From: Actinomycetota bacterium
GTDB lineage: Bacteria > Actinomycetota > Thermoleophilia > Solirubrobacterales > Solirubrobacteraceae
Assembly (NCBI GenBank): GCA_005883215.1
Contig: VAYS01000012.1
Location: forward strand, 70,628 to 134,627
Length of the DNA: 64,000 bases
Direction of reading: 5' to 3'
A program made the position numbers and the translations under genes. Below the pieces are notes generated by a model. That model was not told the origin of the DNA, searched no databases, and was given only the letters and a program-made list of their open reading frames with translations. Positions 9,083 to 17,600 of the stretch are shown here, piece after piece. How positions within the stretch are numbered: the stretch's first letter is position 1; the number at the start of each line of letters is the position of its first letter.

Positions 9083-9110
9083 TATGTCGGAGCGCATCGG
9101 CTCCGACATA
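9083..9110. promoter_or_regulatory. Perfect 11-bp inverted repeat between divergent genes
   Basis: TATGTCGGAGC and GCTCCGACATA are exact reverse complements separated by six bases. The repeat lies 19 bases before the GTG start of the zinc-ribbon gene and 157 bases from the start of the divergent cupredoxin gene. It could be an operator for a dimeric regulator, or a hairpin in the mRNA leader just ahead of the ribosome site (AGGGGAG at 9113-9119). Confidence 0.55.
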
Positions 9111-9129
9111 CGAGGGGAGATCATCCGCT

Positions 9130-9462
9130 GTGAGCCAGAACGGCCTCGACGAGCAGGTCCACCGCAACAGCTCGGACCATCCGGCCCGCGTCAGCTGCGT
9201 GGACTGCCGGTTTCGCTGGTACGGGCTGACCGCCGCCCACGGCCTGTCCATAATCGGACGCTGCCCGCGGTGCGGTGGCGAACTGGCCTTCTCCGAGCGG
9301 GTGCCCACCGTCCCGGTCACGCTCGCCGACGCCGAGTTCGAGGTGCCGGTGGTCGACGGGGCCCCGGAGGCATCCGGGTCCCCAGCGCCCGCCCGCCGCG
9401 ACCGGCCATCGGTGACGGAGCCCTCGCGGGTGCTCGGTGTGCCGCTGACCTGGGGCCGCTGA
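9130..9462 (+). CDS. Small zinc-ribbon protein
   Basis: 110 aa, GTG start preceded by AGGGGAG. CVDC (about 23-26) and CPRC (about 45-48) make a four-cysteine zinc ribbon. The second half (60-110) is Pro/Ala/Glu-rich and looks disordered. There is no enzymatic motif. Proteins of this kind are common in actinobacteria and unassigned; binding of nucleic acid or protein is possible but not shown. A hairpin with a TTTTC loop directly downstream probably ends its transcript. Confidence 0.6.
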   Translation: MSQNGLDEQVHRNSSDHPARVSCVDCRFRWYGLTAAHGLSIIGRCPRCGGELAFSERVPTVPVTLADAEFEVPVVDGAPEASGSPAPARRDRPSVTEPSRVLGVPLTWGR

Positions 9463-9516
9463 GGCCCGATCTGGACGCACTGGATGCCGGCCGGTCCCGG
9501 CAGATAGGGGGACGGC

Positions 9517-9535
9517 GGGCCCCTTTTCGGGGCTC
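9517..9535. terminator. Hairpin between convergent genes
   Basis: GGGCCCC-TTTTC-GGGGCTC can pair over six to seven bases. It sits exactly between the stop of the zinc-ribbon gene and the stop of the minus-strand 3D-domain gene. A bidirectional terminator is likely, although no clear U tract follows. Confidence 0.45.
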
Positions 9536-10458
9536 TATCCCGCGGTGGCCCCGCCCGCCGTACTCGCCGGCCCGGACGAGCCCGACGGGGTGCTGGACCC
9601 CCCGTCGGGTCCCGGGGCGCCCCCGCCGACCGGGCTCTTGGGCGGTGCCGCCGGCGGCGGGTTGGGGGCGGGCCTGGCCGGGGTGTGGGGCGGGATCACG
9701 TAGATGCGCTGGCCGCTGAGGGAGTTGCCGGGGTCGGTGGGCGACGCCGGCGGGGGGCGAAAGACGTCGACGTGGCGGCCCCGGATCGCGCCGCCGGTGT
9801 CCGAAGCGACGAACCAGCCACTGGCGCCGCCGACGCCGTGGTAGGCCGGGATGTAGATCCGGCTGCCCATGGGGATCAGCGTCGGATCGACGGCGATCGA
9901 GCGGTAGTAGGTCAGCGACCGCGACGGCCCGGGGGCGAAGGTCACCCCCCGCAGGGGCACGTACTTGACCCCGGCACCCGCCGACCAGCCGCCCGCCTCG
10001 AGCGGGAAGGTGGGCCGGCGCGAGGAATTGAGCCAGTAGGCGCCTGCTCGCCAGTACGGTCCACCGCCGCTCCAGCCGCCCCGCCCCGGCGCGGTGGGAT
10101 GGCCCGCCGAGTCGATCCATCCTCCGTGGCCCAGGGACTCGATGTGCACCTGGTGGCCGGACAGGTCGATGCCGTCGCCCTCCATCGCTACTCCGTGGGC
10201 CGAGAACAGCCAGTCGATGCGGTGGGTGCCCGGCAGCCCGGGCGCGGTGACCCGACGCCCGACGAACCAGCCCTCGGGCACGGGAAAGTACTCGGTGATT
10301 CTCACACCGGAAAGCCATGTCGGCCGCCGCAGAAGGTGCGAGCGCTGCGGACGACGATGGTGCCTTTGTCCTGGGCTGGCCAGTCCGGGTGAGCCCAGCA
10401 GGGCACATCCGCAGACGATCACGCCGGCCAGCCCCAGGACCCGTCCCAGGGGCGCCAT
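9535..10458 (-). CDS. Secreted 3D-domain protein (peptidoglycan-remodelling type)
   Basis: 307 aa from the ATG at 10458, chosen because it opens directly into a hydrophobic signal peptide (MAPLGRVLGLAGVIVCGC). The open frame extends 36 codons further upstream, but that part is Arg-rich and not signal-like. The 3D domain is near the C-terminal third: IPMGSRIYIP, then WFVASDTGGAIRGRHVDVF with the conserved Asp residues of the MltA/YabE-like barrel. A disordered Pro/Gly/Ser tail of about 80 residues follows. The family is linked to lytic transglycosylase-like activity on peptidoglycan. It is divergent from a polysaccharide deacetylase, which also fits cell-wall remodelling. Confidence 0.8.
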   Translation of the reverse strand: MAPLGRVLGLAGVIVCGCALLGSPGLASPGQRHHRRPQRSHLLRRPTWLSGVRITEYFPVPEGWFVGRRVTAPGLPGTHRIDWLFSAHGVAMEGDGIDLSGHQVHIESLGHGGWIDSAGHPTAPGRGGWSGGGPYWRAGAYWLNSSRRPTFPLEAGGWSAGAGVKYVPLRGVTFAPGPSRSLTYYRSIAVDPTLIPMGSRIYIPAYHGVGGASGWFVASDTGGAIRGRHVDVFRPPPASPTDPGNSLSGQRIYVIPPHTPARPAPNPPPAAPPKSPVGGGAPGPDGGSSTPSGSSGPASTAGGATAG

Positions 10459-10547
10459 GCAGCAGCAGGATAGCCGGACCTCGCAAAGTGGCCACCTGCG
10501 CGGCCTACTTGGGCGCGCGCGCCCGCGGCGCGACGTATGGTGGGTGC

Positions 10548-11462
10548 GTGGACAGGGACTGTCCATCCTCTGCCCGAGGCGTTCGGCGGGTCGCCGTGGT
10601 TGCCCTGCTTGCCCTGGGCCCGTGGGCGGCGCCTACCGCCCCCGCCGCCGCCAGCGAGAGCTCGCTGCACGCGGTCTGGCCGGGGGAGATCACGCTCACC
10701 GGCCAGGCGCCCTCCTTCGCCTCGGTGCAGCCGCGCCCGTCCGCCTCCGCTGCCGTCGCCCCGGTCGCGGCGGCGCCCGCCCGGGGCCGTACGCCGGCGT
10801 CGCGGGGGCGGGGCCTGGCCACCGGTTGCGACATCCACGGGGCCACCGTGCGCAGCTCGGGCTCGGCCCGCCGGCGCGAGGTGGCCCTGTCCTTCGACGA
10901 CGGGCCGTGGTCGGACACCCCCCAGTTCCTGGGGGTGCTCGAGCGCGAGCGGGTTCCCGCCACCTTCTTCATGATCGGGCGCCAGGTGCCGGGGCACGAG
11001 GACGTGCTCCGGCGCATGCTGCGCGACGGCGACGCGATCGGCAACCACACCTTCGACCACGCCGACCTGCGGCGCCTGTCGGCGGCCGGTGTGCGCCACG
11101 AGCTGTCGGCGACCAACGACGCGATCCATCACGCGGTCGGCTACCGACCCTGCCTGTTTCGGCCCCCCTACGGCTCCTATGACCGGACGGTCGTCCGGCT
11201 CGCCGTCGGCCGCCACATGACCACCGTCATCTGGGACGTGGACCCGCGCGACTGGTCGCGTCCCGGCACGGGGACGATCGAGCAGCGCGTGCGCGCTCAG
11301 ACGCGGTCGGGATCGATCGTGCTCATGCACGACGGCGGCGGCCCGCGCGAGCAGACGCTCGCCGCCCTGCCCCACATCATCCACTCCCTGCGTGGCCGGG
11401 GAATGCGTTTGGTCACCGTCCCCGACCTGCTCGGCTTCCGGGTGCGCTACCGGTCCCGCTAG
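10548..11462 (+). CDS. Exported polysaccharide deacetylase (NodB domain, CE4)
   Basis: 304 aa from the GTG at 10548, chosen because a signal peptide follows it (VAVVALLALGPWAAPTAPAA) and because any earlier start overlaps the divergent gene. The NodB domain covers about 107-300: LSFDDGPW holds the catalytic and metal Asp pair, NHTFDH the metal-binding His pair, FRPPYGSYD motif 3, and WDVDPRDW and LMHDGGG the later motifs. The enzyme would remove acetyl groups from peptidoglycan or another cell-surface glycan. The 90-base gap to the divergent 3D-domain gene is a likely shared promoter region. Confidence 0.88.
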   Translation: MDRDCPSSARGVRRVAVVALLALGPWAAPTAPAAASESSLHAVWPGEITLTGQAPSFASVQPRPSASAAVAPVAAAPARGRTPASRGRGLATGCDIHGATVRSSGSARRREVALSFDDGPWSDTPQFLGVLERERVPATFFMIGRQVPGHEDVLRRMLRDGDAIGNHTFDHADLRRLSAAGVRHELSATNDAIHHAVGYRPCLFRPPYGSYDRTVVRLAVGRHMTTVIWDVDPRDWSRPGTGTIEQRVRAQTRSGSIVLMHDGGGPREQTLAALPHIIHSLRGRGMRLVTVPDLLGFRVRYRSR

Positions 11463-11512
11463 CGCGGCTCGCGCCGGGCGACGTCGCGCGTGTCCTGCGG
11501 AGCGAAGCCGGG

Positions 11513-12331
11513 TCAGTCCCCGGCCACGTCGCGGCGCAGGAACACTAGGAACGCCGCGCTCACGCAGACCACGGCATAGATCGCGCACACCCACGCGGCG
11601 TGGCCGATCGGCGCCCAGTCGGTGGGCACGCGCAGGAACCCCTGCCAGGCGTTGAACTGCTCGGGCAGCAGGTAGGGCCGCAGACCTCCAAGGCCGGGAA
11701 GAATCGTCACCAGCTGCAGCAGCAACGAGAACAACAGCGTGCCCACCACGGCCCCGGCGCTGTTGCGGGTGACGGTCGAGAGCAGGAGCCCGATGGAGGC
11801 GATCGCGAGCAACGGCAACATGTACACCAGGGCGCTGGCGCCCATGAGCACGAACGCGCGACCTACGCTCACCCGGGTGCCCGAGAGCGTGGTGAGCGGA
11901 TGCAGGCCCGACTTCAGCCCCCCGGCCGCGACCGCCACCAGGCCCATCACCACCAGGGCCAGCCCCGCGTAGGTGAACGTCGCCAGCGCCTTGGCCGCGA
12001 ACACGCGCCCGCGGCCGACCGAGCGAGTGAGGATCGTCTTGAGGGTACCGTTGTGATCCTCGGCCGCCACGATGTCCCCCGCTACCAGCGCGGTGATCAG
12101 CGGGAACAGCCAGAACGAGCCGAACACCAGGAGCACGAGGGGGATGGCCAGCCCCGACTGGCGCACGTAGCGTCCAAACGCGACGTCCGGTCCGGCGCCG
12201 TGGCGGCGCAGCGTGAGGGCGAGCACGAACAGCAACGGCATGGCGATGGCGAAGGCGAGGCCGAGGTAGGTGCGCTTCTGAGAGACGAGCTTGCGCAGCT
12301 CCCAGCGGTAGACGGTCGCGGTCGAGGGCAT
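11513..12331 (-). CDS. ABC transporter permease (ABC-2 type)
   Basis: 272 aa with six hydrophobic segments: about 22-40, 58-82, 108-132, 155-178, 185-207 and 245-262. This fits the ABC-2 exporter permease fold. Residues 84-100 (AGDIVAAEDHNGTLKTIL) match the cytoplasmic loop usual after the second helix. Its ATG overlaps the TGA of the ATP-binding gene by one base (TGATG), so the two are translationally coupled and certainly form one transporter. The substrate is unknown. Confidence 0.88.
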   Translation of the reverse strand: MPSTATVYRWELRKLVSQKRTYLGLAFAIAMPLLFVLALTLRRHGAGPDVAFGRYVRQSGLAIPLVLLVFGSFWLFPLITALVAGDIVAAEDHNGTLKTILTRSVGRGRVFAAKALATFTYAGLALVVMGLVAVAAGGLKSGLHPLTTLSGTRVSVGRAFVLMGASALVYMLPLLAIASIGLLLSTVTRNSAGAVVGTLLFSLLLQLVTILPGLGGLRPYLLPEQFNAWQGFLRVPTDWAPIGHAAWVCAIYAVVCVSAAFLVFLRRDVAGD

Positions 12332-13302
12332 CAGGCGGCCTCTTCCACGGCGTCGGACGCCGGGATGGGCGCCCGGCCGTCGTCCTCGGTCAACCGGAAG
12401 AAGAGGTCCTCGAGCGTGGCGGCGTGGGGGGTGAGCGCGGTTAGCCCTATCCCGGCCTGCACGAGGGCGATCGACAGATCGGCGACCGCCGCCTCCGGGG
12501 CGCGGAAGGAGATCCCCGATGCCGTGGCCCGGGCCTCCTCGATCCCCGGCGCCGAGCGGCACACGCGCAGGGCGACGTCGTCGTCGGTGGTGCGCAGCTG
12601 CCAGGCGCCCGCGGCGCTGGCGCGCAGGTCGGTGAGCGTGCCCTCGAAAACCATCTTGCCCCGGCGGATGATCCCCACGCGATTGCACAGCTCCTCGACC
12701 TCGACGAGCAGGTGGCTGGACAGGACCACGGTCATGCCGCTGTCGGCGAGGTTGCGAATCAGCCCGCGCATGTCTCGCATGCCGGCCGGGTCAAGCCCGG
12801 TGGCCGGCTCGTCGAGCAGCATCAGGCGCGGCGCACGCAGCAGTGCGCCCGCGATGCCCAGCCGCTGGCGCATGCCGTGCGAGTAGCCACCGACCTTGTC
12901 GCGTGCGCGGTCGCTGAGCTCGACGGTCTCCAGCGCATCGTCGATGCGCCCGGCGGCCTGACCCCCGTCGAGGGCGGCGACCAGCTCGAGGTTCTTGCGG
13001 CCTGAGAGATAGGGGTAAAAGGACGGCGCCTCGACGAACCCGGCCACCGACTCGAGCGCCTGGACACCGTGCAGGAGGGGATCGCGGCCGAACAGGGCGA
13101 CGCTTCCGGCGTGCGGGCGGACGAGTCCGAGGAGTATGCGCAGGGCCGTGGTCTTGCCCGCTCCGTTGGGACCGAGGAAACCGTAGACATCGCCGGGCGC
13201 GACGGTCAGGTCGACGCCGTCGACCGCGACCACATCGCCGTAGCGCTTGACCAGCCCCCGGGCGCACAGCGGTGCGTCGAGGTCCTGGGGGGGAACCCTC
13301 AT
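12331..13302 (-). CDS. ABC transporter ATP-binding protein
   Basis: 323 aa from the ATG at 13302, which sits just inside the conserved start of the domain (ARGLVKRYGDVVAVDGVDL). Walker A is GPNGAGKTT (about 44-52), the signature is SHGMRQRLGIAGALL (about 138), and Walker B with the catalytic Glu is LMLLDEPATGLDP. The C-terminal 90 residues form the extension found in ABC-2 exporters of the CcmA/BcrA/DrrA type. It lies 25 bases downstream of the LolA-like gene and overlaps the permease gene by one base; together these are a three-gene operon. Confidence 0.92.
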   Translation of the reverse strand: MRVPPQDLDAPLCARGLVKRYGDVVAVDGVDLTVAPGDVYGFLGPNGAGKTTALRILLGLVRPHAGSVALFGRDPLLHGVQALESVAGFVEAPSFYPYLSGRKNLELVAALDGGQAAGRIDDALETVELSDRARDKVGGYSHGMRQRLGIAGALLRAPRLMLLDEPATGLDPAGMRDMRGLIRNLADSGMTVVLSSHLLVEVEELCNRVGIIRRGKMVFEGTLTDLRASAAGAWQLRTTDDDVALRVCRSAPGIEEARATASGISFRAPEAAVADLSIALVQAGIGLTALTPHAATLEDLFFRLTEDDGRAPIPASDAVEEAA

Positions 13303-13327
13303 CGCTCGCGGGCGCCGGGGTCCGCGA

Positions 13328-14581
13328 CTAGAGCGCTCGCGCCGCGCTCTCGGCGGTGGCTTGCGTGACCGAGCCGACCACCACGTAGTCCACGCCGCCG
13401 CGCTGGAAGGTGACCAGCGTGCCCAGCGCCGTGGACAGCTCGTGCCCGCTGGCCCCGTTGATCGAGACCGCGGGCAGCCCGCCGCGGTGCTCACCATCGC
13501 CGCCATCCGAGGAGGCGGCCGGCGCCGACGAGCCCGGCTTGGCCGGGGCGGCCGCGCGCTCGATCACGGCGATGCCGCCTAGGCCCTCGCCGTAGCCGAC
13601 GACCGCGACCGGCTTGTTCCCGATGGTGAACAGCTTGACGTCGTTGCGGGCCTGCCCGGCGACGCTGTCGGGGGCGCTTAGCCTGAACGGCAGCTTGGCC
13701 TGGACGGCATCCAGGCCGCTGACCGGGGCGGGGTGGCGCCTGCCGGCGGTGCGGCCGCGGCGTTCGCGCGCCTTGGCGCGGGCGGTGGCGGCGTTGGGCC
13801 GCTTGACCTCGACCACCTTGGCGCCGGCGGGCGGCGTCACGGCGAACACCGAGGCGGGGACCCGCCCGAAGCTGATGTCGGTGACCTTGAGCTCGAGCAC
13901 AGGCTGGTCGCTGCCGCGCGCATAGAGGGCCACCCGCAGCGGTATCCCGCGGACCGCGTCCCAGGCGAGCTGGGCGGGGCCGATCAGGCCCGGGTTGGCA
14001 CGCGGGCTGACGCTCACCGTGTAGGCCGGCCGCCCGGCGACGTCGCCGGGTTGGGCGCCGCTGACGTTGGCGTGCTTGGACAGCTCGTCGATGTGGCGCT
14101 GGATGACAGCGAGGCTCGGCGGGGCGTGGCGCTCCTTGGGCTTGCCGGCTGCGCCGTCGCGGCGGGGCAGGCTGCCCTGGTAGGCCGTGTTCGAGCCCGC
14201 GTCGTAGGCCCAGAACGCGCCGTCGTGGACGACCAACTGGGAGTCGCCGCGGCTGGACTGGAGCTCCAGACGCAGCCCATGGCCCGGGGCCAGCCAGAGC
14301 CGACCGGTGGCGCCGTTGAGCAGCGGGTTGCCGGGGAGCCCGCGCGTGTCCACCACCCCGGGGTCGATCAGATGGTTGGTGTACTCGATGCGCGCGGTGA
14401 TGCCCGGCACCGGCCGGGCGTCGATCGCCTGCCTGATAGCGACGGCCAGCGACTCGGCGGCCGGTACCGGCCCACCCGCGGTGAGCGCGGAGGCGATCGC
14501 GGTGACGCCGGCCGAGAAGGCCAGCACCGCGGCGCACAGCAGCAGCAGGCGAGGCGTGGGAATCCGGCGCAGCAGGCTCAT
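13328..14581 (-). CDS. Exported LolA/RseB-like protein, first gene of the ABC operon
   Basis: 417 aa. A signal peptide or N-terminal anchor covers about 8-33 (LLLLCAAVLAFSAGVTAIA). Residues 40-255 have the alternating strand pattern of the LolA/RseB-like half barrel (GRLWLAPGHGLRLEL, VVHDGAFWAYD, ELKVTDISFGRVP) ending in a PPAGAKVVEV strand. Residues 265-417 hold a linker and a second, beta-rich part. Such proteins bind lipid or sense envelope state. Its place upstream of the ATPase and permease suggests it delivers, or senses, the substrate of that transporter. That role is inferred from position. Confidence 0.65.
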   Translation of the reverse strand: MSLLRRIPTPRLLLLCAAVLAFSAGVTAIASALTAGGPVPAAESLAVAIRQAIDARPVPGITARIEYTNHLIDPGVVDTRGLPGNPLLNGATGRLWLAPGHGLRLELQSSRGDSQLVVHDGAFWAYDAGSNTAYQGSLPRRDGAAGKPKERHAPPSLAVIQRHIDELSKHANVSGAQPGDVAGRPAYTVSVSPRANPGLIGPAQLAWDAVRGIPLRVALYARGSDQPVLELKVTDISFGRVPASVFAVTPPAGAKVVEVKRPNAATARAKARERRGRTAGRRHPAPVSGLDAVQAKLPFRLSAPDSVAGQARNDVKLFTIGNKPVAVVGYGEGLGGIAVIERAAAPAKPGSSAPAASSDGGDGEHRGGLPAVSINGASGHELSTALGTLVTFQRGGVDYVVVGSVTQATAESAARAL

Positions 14582-14666
14582 CTCGCGCCCCGAGTCTAGG
14601 TCCTCAACCTAAAGGATCATGAAGATCCGCGGGCCGACGCGAGCCTCGTCCCGCGGCCGAATCCGC

Positions 14667-17600
14667 TCAGCGCACGCGGAAGAAAAGCCGGCTCGAGCGC
14701 AGCGCGCGGCTCTCGAAGTGGCCCTGGGCGTCGTAGGCCCGGGTCAGCGCCTCGTAGCGGCCGTGGGGGAGGCGTCGCCGAAGCGGCAGCGACCACGTCA
14801 CCGACCCATCCCGGCGCGCCCGCACTCGGGCAGTGAGGTAGACCGGCCGCTGGCAGCTGCGCGGGCGCGTGAGCCGTCCGCCGGTGGTGACGAACTGGCA
14901 GCGCCGGTGGCGCAGCAGCCGGGCGACCAGGACCTGCACTCCTCGGACGGCCGAGCGCGAGCACCCCACGTCCACGCTGGTTCCGCGCAGGGTGGGGCGC
15001 GCGTGGCGCCCGAGCCGGTGGCTGAGCTTGGACCGCGGTGCCGTGGCTAGGCACGGCGGACCGCTGGCCCCACCCGGCCCGAGGCCACCGAAGGTGGGGC
15101 CCGAGGTGCCGCCAGAGCCCGATCCGCTCGCGCCCCCGGGTCCGCTTCCGCCGCCGAGCGGGGTGCTCGTGCCCCGATCGACGACCGCGGGCAGGCCGAG
15201 GTTGCCCTGCCCGTCGACCGCGCGCACGGCTACGTAGCGAAGCGTCCCCGTCGGCAACGTGATCGACTCGGCGCTTCCCGCCGCGTGCGGTGCGGGCAGG
15301 CTTTGGATGGGTAGGGCCGAGGCAAAGCTCTGGGGGGTGATGGGGGAATCCGAGGTGGCGGCCTGGTAGTGGTCGGCGGTGCCGCACATCAGATCGTTGC
15401 CCGGCGCGGTGAACGTCAGCTGCGCCCCGGAGATCGCGGCGTTCATGGGCTTGCCCGGCGGGAACGCGTCGCGCGAGTAGTCGCCCGAGTTGGCCAGGTC
15501 GTGGTGATAGCGCGGCCAGGAGCTGGGCGAGCACGCTGAGGCCGGGGTCTTGTAGACGGTCAGGCTGCCGTAGCGGGTGATCGAGACGACGTCCTTTGGT
15601 TTGCCCGCCTCGGTGTCCAGTGTGCCGAACGATCCCAGCGTGGGATTGGCCACCGTCCAGTCGCCGGTCAGCTTGGGCCAGTTGGGTCCCGCGGGCGCGC
15701 CGGTGGGGCCGAAGGCGGCCAGATCCTGGGAGGCCGAACCCTCGAGCGGAGACTCGTTGAGGCTGGTCTGGTCGATGGCTCCGGTCGACGGCCCGGTGAG
15801 GAACTGCAGGTCGTTGACCGGCGTGGGCCAGCCCGGCATGAACTGTCCGCTGCTGGGGTTCCAGGCCGCTAGGAAATCCTGGCCGCCCTGGTATTCGTTG
15901 GCGACCACGTCAAGTGCACGGACGAGGCCGGTGGCCGGGGCCATGAACGTGACCTGGCCACCGACATTGCCGAAGGCCGGATCTCCCACGGCGGGGATCG
16001 CGGGGGTGTCGTACTTGGTCGTGCCCGCCGCAAAATCGGTTTGCAGCGCGATGTCTCCGCTTCCGTCGTTGCCATAGCAGGAGGTGGCGTCACGGTTGAG
16101 GATGTAGCCCGGCCCGGCGTCGGGGATGACCCCGACCTTCGGCGCTGTCTGGCCGACGTCGGGACCCGATGGGCAGGCGACCGGTCCGACCACCGGCGAG
16201 CCGGTGACGCCCTCGCCCACGTCCGGCAGGAGGCCGCGGTCGATCAGCCCGACCTTGAACGGCCAGTTGGCCAGGAAGGCGTCGTGGATCTGCGTGACGG
16301 TGCTCGGGCTCTCGCCGCTGGGCAAGCCGGTGGGCTTGATCGCGTACAGCCGCGAGTTTCCGAAGTGCAGCCCGATGGACCCGCCGCCGGCGGCGAGCGG
16401 CTGAAGGCTTGCGGTGTCGAATGCGCCCGCGTTGAAGCCGTCGTTGCTGCGGTCGTACTCCTCGTTTGACCCAACGACGATCTCGGGCTTGCCGCTGCCG
16501 TCGATGTCGGCCACCGCCGGAGTGTCCACCAGCTTGCCCTGATCGGCGGTCAGGCCGTCGTCGAGCCCAGGGTTGAAGGTGACCAGGTGAGTGGTGGGAT
16601 CGACCGCCGTTACCTTGCTGGGATCCACCACCAGCACGGGAAAGCCGGGCACGGGGGTGCCGTCGGCGTGCCAGGCATATAGGTGGCGGTCGAGTCCCGC
16701 CGCCACGATGTCCAGCGGCCCGTGGGGGTTTCCGTCCAGGTGTGCCAGCACGGGCGCCATGGCGAACCCGTGATCGGTCCGGGTCATGTGACCCGTGCGG
16801 ATGCTTTGGTACTCGTCGTGGCCCGGGACCGTGGTGGGATTGCCCGAATAAGCCGGGTTAGATGTGGTGTGGAACACCTCGTGGCCTGAGCTGTCCCACG
16901 CGTAGACGTTGCCCTCGAGATCGTCGGCCAAGATCTCGATGCGTCCGTCGTGGAAGAGGTCTCCCGCCGCCAGCGAGCCGAGGATCGCCCCGTAGCGGGG
17001 CGCCGATATCGGGCCACCCGCCGTGGAGTAGGCGACTTCGTTGTGCAGCGAAAGGGCCCGCGTGTGCACCGGCCACCCCGAGACCTCGGAACCGTCGGAG
17101 CGGTAGGCATGGACCAGGCCATCGGAGGTAGCGACCACTAGCTCGCTGCGGTTGTCGCCATCGATGTCGGCCAGCACCGGCGACGAAGCGCCGTCGGTGT
17201 GCAGGTCCTTGGGCCAGTTTTGGTTGAGGGTGTCGGCGTCGCGGTGCAGGAAGAACTGGCGCCGATCCATGCCGCTCATCGGGTTGGCTCCCGCGGTGCG
17301 CACGACGACGCGCACGGTGAAGGCGTAGGGCATGGTGCTGGGACGTCCATTGGAGGTCTGCGCCCCTGCCAGACCGGGCTCGCGCCCATCGAAGTTGCCG
17401 GTGTTGGTGGGCGGGAAGTAGCTCTTTAGCGTGGTCACGTCGAGGTGACCGAGCGATCCGCTGTAGGGGTCGGTGTGCGCGGTCGAACCGTCGCAGAAGG
17501 AGCTCGAGACCGAATGGAAGTCGCCTCCGCCGGAGGCAGGGGCGTTGTTGGGTTGACCACCGGCGGCTACCTCCAGCGTGCAGGTGTAGCTGCTGCCGCG

